Assembly (NCBI GenBank): GCA_900167215.1
Contig: FUZS01000005.1
Coordinates: forward strand, 1-64,000
Direction of reading: 5' to 3'
From: [Eubacterium] yurii
Lineage (GTDB): Bacteria; Bacillota; Clostridia; Peptostreptococcales; Filifactoraceae
DNA: 64,000 nt
Positions 27,254 to 35,936 of the stretch are shown here, one piece after another. The translations under genes and the position numbers were made by a program. The notes below the pieces were generated by a model. It saw only the letters and a program-made list of their open reading frames with translations. It was not told the DNA's origin and did no database searches. The first letter of the stretch is position 1; the number at the start of each line of letters is the position of its first letter.

Positions 27254-27379
27254 GATACTAAAATCTAATAGGATAATAGAAAAGCTCTTAGAAATTTGTA
27301 ATAATTACATAAAAATTAGCTTATTTCAATAAAATTCTCAAGAGTATTCTCCATAGATAAAAAAGAGGATAGTATAAAT
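27254..27379 (+). repeat. Dispersed element, family B (copy B3, diverged)
   Basis: Left end ATACTAAAATCTAATAGGATAAT and right end CCATAGATAAAA...GATAGTATAAA match family B; the middle has diverged. From here to 27667 only AT-rich sequence is seen. Confidence 0.5.
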
Positions 27380-27667
27380 ATAAACGAGAGCAAAAGTATA
27401 TATATTTATGATAAATTTTAGATAAAAGATATTGGTATTATTTTAAAATGTGATATTTTTTTCAAATAACATGTTATTTTTCTTTCTTATAACAAATATA
27501 GATATAAAACATACATAAAAATAATTTCAAAAAATATAATGAGTAGCTATAATAATTGGAATATAAGGATTTTAGTTCTAAAATAAAACTTTATTTATGC
27601 AATAATACTATAAAAACTAAAATTAAATTTTTCTTCTCATACATAAAAAAAGCCCATATTCTATAGC

Positions 27668-27696
27668 TTGACGGATTAAAAAATATAATCTATAAT
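27668..27696 (+). promoter_or_regulatory. Promoter of the CooS-like gene
   Basis: TTGACG (27668-27673), 17 nt, TATAAT (27691-27696). This near-consensus promoter gives a leader of about 70 nt. Confidence 0.65.
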
Positions 27697-27771
27697 GTGC
27701 AAATCTTAAAAATGGTATATATCAAAAAGGATGAATAAAATTTTTAATATATTATGTAAAGAGGAGCAATG

Positions 27772-29874
27772 ATGAGTGGAAAAGAAAATTATGCTCATGA
27801 TCATAGACATAGAGCTATAATAGGATTTGATGAAAATGGAGTTCCAAGGGTGTTAAAACCTGTGGAAGGTCATAGCCATACACATACTGACGAGGATGGA
27901 CATGAATATGAACATAGTCATGAAGAATCATTTACGCAGGATTATATAAAAGCAGTGACTGCTTACAGAAAGACATTTCCGTCTAAACAGGATGTACTTG
28001 ATAATACACCTGATCCTGCTGTAAGAGAAATGATGTTGCGTATGGAACAACTCGGTATAGATACCGCTTTTGACAGATTTGACAAACAGCAGCCTCAATG
28101 TGCTTTCGGAATGACAGGTGTTTGCTGTAGAATTTGTAATATGGGACCTTGCAAAATCACTCCTAAAAGTCCGAAAGGTGTCTGTGGTGCTGATGCTGAT
28201 TTGATAGTGGCGAGGAATCTTCTGAGGAGTTCAGCAGCAGGTGTAGCTCAACACGGAATGCACGGAAGAGAAATAATACTTAACCTCAAATGGGCTGCAC
28301 AAGGGAAATTGAAGGTTTCAATAGATGGTGAACAAAAGATAAAAGCAATGGCAAAGGCTTTTAATATCCCAACAAAACACAGACAACTAAAAAATATAGC
28401 TATAGATTTGGCGGATGTCCTACTTGAGGACATGTCAAGAACAGAACCAGATACTTTTAAGACTATAGAAGCCTGTGCCAATGAGGAAAGAAAAAAAGTT
28501 TGGAAGGAACTTGATATCATACCTATAAGTGCCTATCACGAAGTATTTGAATCGTATCATAAAACAGGAGTTGGTACTGACGGAGATTGGGAGTCGACGA
28601 TGAAGCAATTTTTACGTTGCGGACTTGCCTTTACATTTTCGGGAGTAGTTGCTACATCTATTGCTACAGACTGCTTGCTTGGAGTAGGAGATAGGGTTAC
28701 ATCCAAGGTCAATGTAGGTGCTTTGAAAAAAGGCTATGTAAATATAGCGGTACACGGGCACCTGCCTATGCTTGTAAGAGAAATAGTCAAGACAGGGCAA
28801 TCTAAAAAATACCTTGAGCTTGCAAAGTCAAAGGGAGCAAAGGGTATATCTTTCTATGGGATTTGCTGTTCAGGACTTTCTGCAATGTACAGATATGACG
28901 GTGTTATTCCTCTTTCTAATGCTGTGGGAGCTGAGCTTGTGCTTGGAACAGGTGCCTTGGATCTTTGGGTGGCAGATGTTCAGGATGTATATCCTGCAAT
29001 TATGGATGTTGCAAGATGTTTTAAAACCACGGTAGTAACAACAAGCGACTCCACAAGACTTCCCGGAGCTGAACATATAGGATATGATCACCATCACTCA
29101 AATATTGAAGAGACTCAAGAAATTGCTGAAAAAATTATACAAAGAGCTATAGAAAGCTATGAAAGCAGAAAGGGAATACCTGTATTTATTCCTCCATACG
29201 AGGTAGATGCGGAAGTCGGATTTTCGCTTGAATATCTTTCTAAATATTATGGCAGTATGCAGCCGCTTGCAGATGCTATAAAAAACGGAGAAATAAGAGG
29301 TATAGTAAATCTTGTAGGTTGCAACAATCCAAGGATAATTTATGAAAAAGGAATTATAGACTTGGCTGATATACTTTTGAAAAACAATATTCTAATCCTG
29401 ACTAACGGTTGTGCTTCCTTCCCTTTGCTTAAGTTAGGATACTGTCAAACAAGTGAGCTTGCTTATGGAAAATGTGGCGATAGTTTAAGAAAGTTTCTTG
29501 AAAAGGATAATATGCCTCCTGTAATGCATGTCGGAGAATGTATAGACAATACTCGTTCTTCAGCTATATTCGGAGCGATTGCATCCCTACATGGGAAAAA
29601 TTTAAAGGATATGCCTTTTGCATTTTCATCACCTGAATGGTCCAATGAGAAAGGGATTAATGCCGCCTTAGGATTCAGACTCAACGGTATAAATTCGTAT
29701 CACTGTGTTGAAGCGCCTATACACGGTTCACCTAAAACAATAGAGTTTTTAAAAGAAAGCACACGAGGAATTTTAGGTTCTGTTATGTATGTTGATGTCA
29801 ATCCTAAAAAACTTGGCGAAAAAATAATTGAAGATATAAAGGAAAAAAGAAGAAAACTTTCGTGGATAGAGTAA
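27772..29874 (+). CDS. cooS-like: CooS-family (Ni-Fe-S carbon monoxide dehydrogenase-like) protein with His-rich N-terminus
   Basis: 700 residues, about 60-70 longer than usual at the front. Residues 9-50 hold nine histidines (HDHRHR; HSHTHTDEDGHEYEHSH), a likely nickel-binding tail. The D- and B-cluster cysteines follow: C110, C118, C119, C122, C127, C138. For the C-cluster I see H328/H330, C365/C366, C517 (GCNNP), C547 (GCASF) and C590 (GECIDN). The family's DVQC cysteine appears replaced: DVQD, D405. The histidine channel is also incomplete (H161, H164, then E167). The catalytic-lysine motif EWSNEK is kept. No cooF, cooC or acetyl-CoA synthase gene is near. GAGGAG favours the second of two adjacent ATGs. 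CO oxidation is therefore uncertain. Confidence 0.85.
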   Translation: MSGKENYAHDHRHRAIIGFDENGVPRVLKPVEGHSHTHTDEDGHEYEHSHEESFTQDYIKAVTAYRKTFPSKQDVLDNTPDPAVREMMLRMEQLGIDTAFDRFDKQQPQCAFGMTGVCCRICNMGPCKITPKSPKGVCGADADLIVARNLLRSSAAGVAQHGMHGREIILNLKWAAQGKLKVSIDGEQKIKAMAKAFNIPTKHRQLKNIAIDLADVLLEDMSRTEPDTFKTIEACANEERKKVWKELDIIPISAYHEVFESYHKTGVGTDGDWESTMKQFLRCGLAFTFSGVVATSIATDCLLGVGDRVTSKVNVGALKKGYVNIAVHGHLPMLVREIVKTGQSKKYLELAKSKGAKGISFYGICCSGLSAMYRYDGVIPLSNAVGAELVLGTGALDLWVADVQDVYPAIMDVARCFKTTVVTTSDSTRLPGAEHIGYDHHHSNIEETQEIAEKIIQRAIESYESRKGIPVFIPPYEVDAEVGFSLEYLSKYYGSMQPLADAIKNGEIRGIVNLVGCNNPRIIYEKGIIDLADILLKNNILILTNGCASFPLLKLGYCQTSELAYGKCGDSLRKFLEKDNMPPVMHVGECIDNTRSSAIFGAIASLHGKNLKDMPFAFSSPEWSNEKGINAALGFRLNGINSYHCVEAPIHGSPKTIEFLKESTRGILGSVMYVDVNPKKLGEKIIEDIKEKRRKLSWIE

Positions 29875-29947
29875 TATCAAATAGATGTCAGTGATATAAT
29901 TTAAAAGCATTGTCTATCTTTGATAAGGCAAGATATCTTTGTCATGA

Positions 29948-30072
29948 TATAATACTAAAAATCAATTAAATAGTCCTAACAAATGTATTAAGGATGAGTG
30001 GTTGAAAGCTAAAAAAATAATATTTCAATAAGCTTAAATATATGACATTATAAATGGTGATTAGTATAAGTC
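29948..30072 (-). repeat. Dispersed element, family A (copy A7, reverse)
   Basis: Begins TATAATACTAAAAATCAATT and ends GACATTATAAATGGTGATTAGTATAAG, the reverse of A1's ends. Lies 74 nt after the CooS-like gene. Confidence 0.6.
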
Positions 30073-30084
30073 TTATTCAGTAAA

Positions 30085-30134
30085 AAAACACAGCTATATG
30101 GTTAATATTATAATTGTATGGCTGTGTTTTATGT
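30085..30134 (+). terminator. Hairpin terminator after the CooS-like gene
   Basis: AAAACACAGCTATA pairs with TATGGCTGTGTTTT (one G-U) around a 21-nt loop, then TATG. About 210 nt beyond the stop. Confidence 0.6.
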
Positions 30135-30920
30135 ATTCAATAAAATATAAGATTACAATTTATTAAACTAAAGTTATTCTATGAACATTTTAATAGGATA
30201 AATTATAAAAAGCATGAATAATCTAAAAAAATAAAATTGCAATTCTAAATAAGAGACTTAAAAGAAATTAAAATAATGTTTTCATAATACAAAATTTAAA
30301 TTTTTTATTTTATTTTAAAGAAATACTTGTAAGAGTTTTAAAATTGAGATATAATTAAAAAAGACTTTTAATTATGCATAAATACATAATGAAAATGCCA
30401 TATTGTAAGACTTTTACTTTGTTTAAATTTTGTAGGCTTATCTAAGGAGTTTGAAGTCTTTTACATATTAAAGCTGATATAAAAGGTCTATTTGAAGTGA
30501 TATAATCTTTGTTATTGCCTAATTACTTAGATTTTTAGATTTAATGCTAATCACTGTTTATAATGTCATATTTTTGAACTTATTGTAATATTATTTTTTA
30601 GTTTTTAATAACTTATCTTTAATATATTTTTAGGACTGTTTAATTAGTTTTTAGTATAAAAATCATACTTCTCAATATAGTAAAGGTATATTATCGTATT
30701 ACATTGTATTTAGAAAAAATATGCTGTGTTATCTGAGTATTTCTAATGCTATAGTTGAGAGCTTTTTTATCGAGTTGCTTTTTATAAAAAATTAGTATTC
30801 CAACTTAATTAAGTAGTATCATTTCGTATATGATGACGTTTGATATGATACTTTGCTAATGGATATAGAATTATAAAATTTGGAAAAAGATTTCTTATGA
30901 TTTAAGACTTACATAATTGA
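30135..30920. other. Gene-free AT-rich region with one repeat and one small dyad
   Basis: No ORF is credible. It holds element A3 (listed separately) and an inverted repeat AGTATCAT (30815-30822)/ATGATACT (30845-30852) of unknown meaning. The rest is featureless to me. Confidence 0.4.
30541..30657 (+). repeat. Dispersed element, family A (copy A3)
   Basis: TTAATGCTAATCACTGTTTATAATG at the left and TAGTTTTTAGTATAAAA at the right match A1; the interior has diverged. Confidence 0.6.
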
Positions 30921-31167
30921 TTAATACTAAAATTTAGATAAAATAGTGGGCAAAAAGTTTTCAGAATATTTGTATAATGAAGTCAGAATAATATACTTTT
31001 TTAAAACTATTAACAAAATTATCCATATAATACTGAAAAACTGTTAAAAAGCTGTGTAGTTATGTTATAAAAAAGTTGTTGAAAATCTCTACAATGTATA
31101 GAGTCATTTAAAATAACTGCTTGATATTACAAACGGTGATTAGCATTAAATAGACAATAGTATAAAT
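30921..31167. repeat. Nested elements: family A (reverse) inserted in family B
   Basis: Family B runs from TTAATACTAAAATTTAGATAAAAT (30921) to TTATCCATA (31027). A full reverse family A copy follows (31028-31148: TAATACTGAAAAACTG ... ACGGTGATTAGCATTA), then the B right end resumes (AATAGACAATAGTATAAA, to about 31167). Removing the insert restores a normal B element. Confidence 0.75.
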
Positions 31168-31245
31168 AAGGATTTTTGGAAAATTATTTTGATAAATTTG
31201 ATACAATTGGGTTAATTTTGTCATATTCAAAGTTAATTTAAAAAT

Positions 31246-31274
31246 TTTACTTTGTATATGACTTAATATAAAAT
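31246..31274 (+). promoter_or_regulatory. Candidate promoter of the had operon
   Basis: TTTACT (31246-31251), 17 nt, TAAAAT (31269-31274), about 150 nt before hadA. Confidence 0.4.
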
Positions 31275-31332
31275 AATAATTATATTTATTGATATTTAGA
31301 ACAAATATAAACTCTTGTCAGGATTAATAGCT

Positions 31333-31361
31333 ATACTCTATCTTAAGTTAAGAGGGAGTAT
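31333..31361 (+). promoter_or_regulatory. 29-bp dyad in the had leader
   Basis: ATACTC-TA-TCTTA-AGT-TAAGA-GG-GAGTAT is inverted-symmetric except for the TA/GG pair. It lies between the likely start point and the hadA ribosome site, so it could be an operator or an RNA hairpin. Confidence 0.45.
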
Positions 31362-31424
31362 GAATTTGGACAAGTACTAAGTGAAGAAATTATCTAAGTG
31401 TCAAAAATTATAGGAGGTAATCTA

Positions 31425-32633
31425 ATGGAAAAACGTAAATTACTCGAAGGATTAAAAGTCATTGAGTATGCAAATTTCGTTGCGGCTCCAATTAGCGGAC
31501 GTGTTTTGGCTGATTGGGGTGCAGAAGTTATCAAAATCGAACCGGCTTTTGGGGATACTACTCGTGCTGTAGGAATGCAATGGAATTTCCCTACAGGAGA
31601 AGATGAATGTCCATTGTTTGAAATGGAAAATTCAGGTAAAAAAGGTATAGTTGTAGATACAAGTTCTCCTGAAGGTGCTAAGGTAATATTGAAATTATTG
31701 GAAGATGCAGATATCTTCATTACTAATACTCGTCAAAAAGCATTAGTAAAGAGCGGCTTGGATTATGAATCAGTACATAAGGTAGCCCCTCATATTGTAT
31801 ACGCTCACCTACTTGGATATGGAGATAAGGGACCTGCTAAGGATAATCCTGCATTTGACTATACTGCATATTTTGCACGTGGTGGTGTGGCAGCAAGTTT
31901 GATGGAAAAGGGAACTTCTCCTTGTAACTCTGCAGCGGCATTTGGCGATCACTATGCCGGAATGAATTTGGTTTCAGGTATTATGGCTGCTTTGTATAAT
32001 AAATCTAAAACTGGAGTCGGAGAAAAAGTAACTGTTTCTCTATTCCATACTGCAGTATTTGGATTGGGATTATATGTAAACGCTGCTCAATATGGTTATG
32101 ATATGCCTATTTCTCGTCGTGAACCGCCTAACCCTTTGAATACTTTCTATAAATGTTCAGATGATAAATGGATTCAATTAGCCTTTTTTCAATATGATAA
32201 ATGGTTCCCTGGATTCTGCGATATCGTAGTTGAAAGACCTGATTTGAAAGGCTCTAAGTATAGCACTATGAAGAGTGTTGTGAACTATGTAAGTGAATTT
32301 GTTGAAATGATGGAAAAAGAATTTATAAAACGTCCAAGTGCTGAATGGTGCAAGAGATTGCAAGAAGCCGGAATACCTTATGAAATTTTGCAACAACCAT
32401 CTGATATTATACAAGATGAACAATGTTGGGCGAATGACTTCTTAATTAAGATTAAATATCGTAATGGTAATGAAAGAATTATGTTTACAAATCCGGTTCA
32501 ATTCCCTTATAGAGAAGCTCAAGAATATGTGCTTTCTCCACTTCTTGGGGAGCATACAGAAGAAGTATTGAAGGGCGTTGGTTATACTGACGAACAATTG
32601 AAAGAATTAAGAGATAAAAAAGTTATTAATTAA
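31425..32633 (+). CDS. hadA: 2-hydroxyacyl-CoA transferase (family III, HadA/FldA-type)
   Basis: Moves CoA from the product acyl-CoA to the 2-hydroxyacid (e.g. (R)-2-hydroxyisocaproate, or aryllactate in FldA). 402 residues, the size of C. difficile HadA. CaiB/BaiF-type family III features are the N-terminal GRVLADWGAEVIKIEP (about 26-41) and the central NPAFDYTAYFARGG region (about 140) with the expected catalytic aspartate. An in-frame GTG nine codons upstream is rejected because AGGAGG stands 7 nt before ATG 31425. First gene of had(A-I-B-C)-acdB-etfBA. Arginine is mainly CGT here, unlike neighbouring regions. The substrate (leucine or aromatic branch) cannot be fixed. Confidence 0.9.
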   Translation: MEKRKLLEGLKVIEYANFVAAPISGRVLADWGAEVIKIEPAFGDTTRAVGMQWNFPTGEDECPLFEMENSGKKGIVVDTSSPEGAKVILKLLEDADIFITNTRQKALVKSGLDYESVHKVAPHIVYAHLLGYGDKGPAKDNPAFDYTAYFARGGVAASLMEKGTSPCNSAAAFGDHYAGMNLVSGIMAALYNKSKTGVGEKVTVSLFHTAVFGLGLYVNAAQYGYDMPISRREPPNPLNTFYKCSDDKWIQLAFFQYDKWFPGFCDIVVERPDLKGSKYSTMKSVVNYVSEFVEMMEKEFIKRPSAEWCKRLQEAGIPYEILQQPSDIIQDEQCWANDFLIKIKYRNGNERIMFTNPVQFPYREAQEYVLSPLLGEHTEEVLKGVGYTDEQLKELRDKKVIN

Positions 32634-32655
32634 TATTATTCAGTGAGGTAGACAG

Positions 32656-33456
32656 GTGTATACATTGGGATTGGACTTCGGCTCTACAGCTTCAAAAGGT
32701 GTAATACTTAAAGATGGTCATGAAGTTGTTGAGACAGTGACGATTCATGCAGGTACAGGAACAAGTGGTCCTAAAAGAGTTAAAGAGGAATTAACAAAGA
32801 AAAGCGGATTAACAGATGATGATATCAAAGCTACAGTTGTAACAGGCTACGGTAGAACTACCTATCAAGGAGCAGACAAACAGATAAGTGAACTGAGTTG
32901 TCATGCAAAGGGAGTTAATTTTTTGGTGCCGGATGCTCATACAGTCATAGATATCGGCGGTCAGGATGCAAAAGTGCTTAAGCTTGATAAGACAGGACAT
33001 TTAAGTAATTTTGTAATGAATGACAAATGTGCCGCAGGAACAGGACGTTTTTTGGATGTTATGGCTAATGTTTTGGAAACGGAGGTTTCCAAGTTAGGGG
33101 AGCTTTCAGAAAAATCTACTAAAGAGATATCTATCAGCAATACTTGTACGGTATTTGCAGAATCTGAAGTCATATCCCAGCTGTCTTCCGGAGAAAAGAT
33201 TGAAGATGTGATTGCAGGAATCCATGCCTCAGTTGCAAAACGTGTTTCCGGTTTAGCCAAGCGTGTCGGGGTTGAGGAGAAAGTAGTGATGGTAGGTGGA
33301 GTTGCAAAAAATTCGGGTGTTGTACGTGAGATGGAAAAGTCTTTAAATACTAAAATAATAGTACCTGAATTGCCTCAACTTACCGGTGCTTTAGGGGCAG
33401 CGATTTTTGCATATGAAGAATATATTAAGAAAAACAAATCAGAAAGGAGTTTATGA
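32656..33456 (+). CDS. hadI: 2-hydroxyacyl-CoA dehydratase activator (archerase)
   Basis: ATP-driven one-electron donor that starts the radical dehydration. 266 residues, ASKHA fold: LGLDFGSTASKGVIL (about 4-18), VIDIGGQDAKVL (about 97-108) and the C-terminal VMVGGVAKNSGVV. The homodimer shares one [4Fe-4S] cluster; the two ligand cysteines are C125 (NDKCAAGTGRF) and C164 (SNTCTVFAESE). GTG start with GAGGT about 7 nt upstream. Its stop overlaps the start of hadB, so translation is coupled. Confidence 0.93.
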   Translation: MYTLGLDFGSTASKGVILKDGHEVVETVTIHAGTGTSGPKRVKEELTKKSGLTDDDIKATVVTGYGRTTYQGADKQISELSCHAKGVNFLVPDAHTVIDIGGQDAKVLKLDKTGHLSNFVMNDKCAAGTGRFLDVMANVLETEVSKLGELSEKSTKEISISNTCTVFAESEVISQLSSGEKIEDVIAGIHASVAKRVSGLAKRVGVEEKVVMVGGVAKNSGVVREMEKSLNTKIIVPELPQLTGALGAAIFAYEEYIKKNKSERSL

Positions 33457-34703
33457 TGGGAGAAGAAGTTAAAAAGCCACAAGCAGAAGAGAAAAAGCTA
33501 AATGCGATGACATTAATAAATAATTTGCTTGCCCAGTCTTATAAGGAAGCGTGGGATGCAAAGAAAAAAGGAATACCGGTAGGATGGTCTACATCTGTAT
33601 TCCCTCAAGAATTGGTAGAAAGTTTCGGATTGCCATTACTTTATCCTGAAAATCAGGCTGCCGGTCTTGCAGCCAAGAGAGAGGCTCCAAAACTTCAAGA
33701 ATTAGCGGAAGCAAAGGGATATTCTATAGACTTATGTGCTTATGCTCGTACAAACTATGGTGGATTGATTAACGGCGGAACTGAAAATTTAAGTATGCCG
33801 GAACCTGATTTTTTATGTTGCTGTAACAATATCTGTAATGAAGTTATCAAATGGTATGAAAATATAGCAAGAGAACGTAACATTCCTCTAATTCTTATTG
33901 ATACCGCTTACAATGATGATGACAATGTCAGTGAAAGCAGAATCAAATACTTCATAGAACAATTCAATTACGGAATCAAACAGTTAGAAGAGATTTCAGG
34001 GAAAAAATTCGATCCGAAAAAGTTGGAAGAAGTTATGGAAATTTCTTCTAAAAACGGAAAACTTTGGAAAGAATCAATGCAGATGTCTAAGGACGTTTAT
34101 CCTGCTCCAATGAACGGTTTTGATTTATTTACTTATATGGCTGTCATTGTATGTTACAGAGGCAAAAAAGAAACTACTGAAGCTTTTGAAATGTTGATAG
34201 AAGAACTCAAAGAACGTATTGCAAACAAGACCACGTCTTTTAGAGGTGAAGAAAAGTACCGTATTATGATGGAAGGAATACCTTGTTGGCCTTATATAGG
34301 TTATAAGATGAAGACTTTCACAAAATATGGAGTAAATATGACAGGTAGCGTATATCCACACGCATGGGCTTTGCAATATGAAAAAAACGACCTTGAAGGT
34401 TTAGCTCGTGCTTACTCAAGTATGTTCAACAATGTCAACTTGAAGAAGATGGTTGAATACCGTGTAAATGCACTTAAAGACGGTAACTGCGAAGGTGCAT
34501 TTTATCATATGAACAGGAGCTGTAAGTTGATGAGCTTTATTCAATATCAAATGCAAAGAGATGTATTTGAAAAAACAGGTATCCCTTATGCGGGATTTGA
34601 CGGATGTCAGGCTGATGCACGTGCATTTTCTGAAGCACAGTTTGAAACGAGGTTACAAGGTTTGGTTGAAGTTATGGAGCAACATAAGGGGGCGAATAAG
34701 TAA
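33456..34703 (+). CDS. hadB: 2-hydroxyacyl-CoA dehydratase, alpha subunit
   Basis: Larger subunit of the oxygen-sensitive radical dehydratase making 2-enoyl-CoA. 415 residues, HgdB/FldB family. It has GIPVGWSTSVFPQELVESFG (about 39-58), CAYARTNYGG (about 91) and CCCNNIC (about 120-126) supplying [4Fe-4S] cysteines, and a late GAFYHMNRSCK with a third-position Cys. Two adjacent ATGs overlap the hadI stop; AAGGAG is 6 nt before the second, which I prefer. Its TAA shares a base with the hadC ATG. Confidence 0.92.
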   Translation: MGEEVKKPQAEEKKLNAMTLINNLLAQSYKEAWDAKKKGIPVGWSTSVFPQELVESFGLPLLYPENQAAGLAAKREAPKLQELAEAKGYSIDLCAYARTNYGGLINGGTENLSMPEPDFLCCCNNICNEVIKWYENIARERNIPLILIDTAYNDDDNVSESRIKYFIEQFNYGIKQLEEISGKKFDPKKLEEVMEISSKNGKLWKESMQMSKDVYPAPMNGFDLFTYMAVIVCYRGKKETTEAFEMLIEELKERIANKTTSFRGEEKYRIMMEGIPCWPYIGYKMKTFTKYGVNMTGSVYPHAWALQYEKNDLEGLARAYSSMFNNVNLKKMVEYRVNALKDGNCEGAFYHMNRSCKLMSFIQYQMQRDVFEKTGIPYAGFDGCQADARAFSEAQFETRLQGLVEVMEQHKGANK

Positions 34704-35824
34704 TGGAACAATTATTGAAAAAGTGTGAACATATTGCACTAAATCCTAAAGATACTGTCAATGACTATGTAAAAAATCATAATATGAAGGCAGTGGGTGT
34801 GTGCATGCCGATTGCTCCTGAAGAACTTGTAGATGCTGCCGGAATGCTTCCTGTAGGGCTTTGGGGCGGATATGATGTGGAATATGATTTGGCAAAGCAA
34901 TATTTTCCTGCTTTTGCGGCATCAGCGCCGTTTGCCATAATGGAGCTTGCTTTAAACGGAACTTATGATATGCTAAGTGCCATCATAGTACCGGGATTGT
35001 CAGATACTTTGAATTGCTTGGCTCAAAATTTGGAATCAGGTGTTAAGAAATATCCTACACTATTTTTTGCCTATCCTCAAAACAGACTTATTCCAAGTGG
35101 AATAGAGTTTTTAAAGAGCGAACTTGAAGTAATTAAGAAAAAATTGGAAAAAATCAAAGGTGGAGAAATTACTGAAGAAGATATACAAAAAAGTGTAAAA
35201 ATTTACAACGAACACAAAGAGGCTATGAGAGAATTTTCAAAATTGGCTGCATCTCATCCTAACACTGTCAACAACAGACAAAGAGCGTTTGTATTCAAGA
35301 GTGCATGGTTTATGCCTAAAAAAGAACACACAGATATAGTTAAAGCTATTAATGAAGAGTTGAGAAAACTCCCTGAAGAAAACTTTGACGGAAAACGCAT
35401 TGTAGTTACAGGGCTTCAAATGGATGATCCTAAGCTTTTGGATATATTGGAAAGCAACAAACTTCGCATTGTAGGAGATTATTTGGCACATGAATCTGTT
35501 CAATACAATTCTGATATACCAAACGCTGCTGACGGTATTTCAAGATTGGCGGAATATTGGGGAGTTATCAAAGGATTTTCTTTTGCATATGATCCAAAAA
35601 AACTTAGAGGTAAATTGATGGTGGAATTGGCTAAGGAAAGAAAAGCCGACGGAGCCTTGTATGCATTGATGAAATTCTCAGATAATGAAGAATATGATAT
35701 GCCTATTTGTATGAAAGATATTGAAGAAGGCAAGGTTCCTGTAATATCTTTTGAATTTGACCAACAAGACGGTGCTTCTGAACAAGTTAAGACAAGACTT
35801 CAGACATTTGCTGAGATTCTTTAG
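34703..35824 (+). CDS. hadC: 2-hydroxyacyl-CoA dehydratase, beta subunit
   Basis: Partner of HadB. 373 residues, as in C. difficile HadC. It opens with the same substrate-domain plan (KAVGVCMPIAPEELVDAAGMLP, shortened here: about 29-50), then PGLSDTLNCLAQ (about 97-108), and the later VTGLQMDDPKLLDILE. Cysteine positions C34, C105 and one near 350 could serve its cluster. One-base overlap with hadB indicates coupled translation and equal dosage. Confidence 0.92.
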   Translation: MEQLLKKCEHIALNPKDTVNDYVKNHNMKAVGVCMPIAPEELVDAAGMLPVGLWGGYDVEYDLAKQYFPAFAASAPFAIMELALNGTYDMLSAIIVPGLSDTLNCLAQNLESGVKKYPTLFFAYPQNRLIPSGIEFLKSELEVIKKKLEKIKGGEITEEDIQKSVKIYNEHKEAMREFSKLAASHPNTVNNRQRAFVFKSAWFMPKKEHTDIVKAINEELRKLPEENFDGKRIVVTGLQMDDPKLLDILESNKLRIVGDYLAHESVQYNSDIPNAADGISRLAEYWGVIKGFSFAYDPKKLRGKLMVELAKERKADGALYALMKFSDNEEYDMPICMKDIEEGKVPVISFEFDQQDGASEQVKTRLQTFAEIL

Positions 35825-35848
35825 TCTAATAGATGTATAGTTATATTA

Positions 35849-35895
35849 AAAAGGGGCAAATTATGATAAAATTGTTCTTTTTGCTCCTTTTTTCA
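35849..35895 (+). terminator. Hairpin between hadC and acdB (attenuator or terminator)
   Basis: AAAAAGGGGCAAA pairs fully with TTTGCTCCTTTTT (one G-U) around a short A/T loop, ending in a T run. It would partly separate hadAIBC from acdB-etfBA, or act as an mRNA-stability hairpin. Confidence 0.65.
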
Positions 35896-35936
35896 AATAT
35901 ATTATAAATGTAACTTAATATTAAGTGGAGGAAAGC

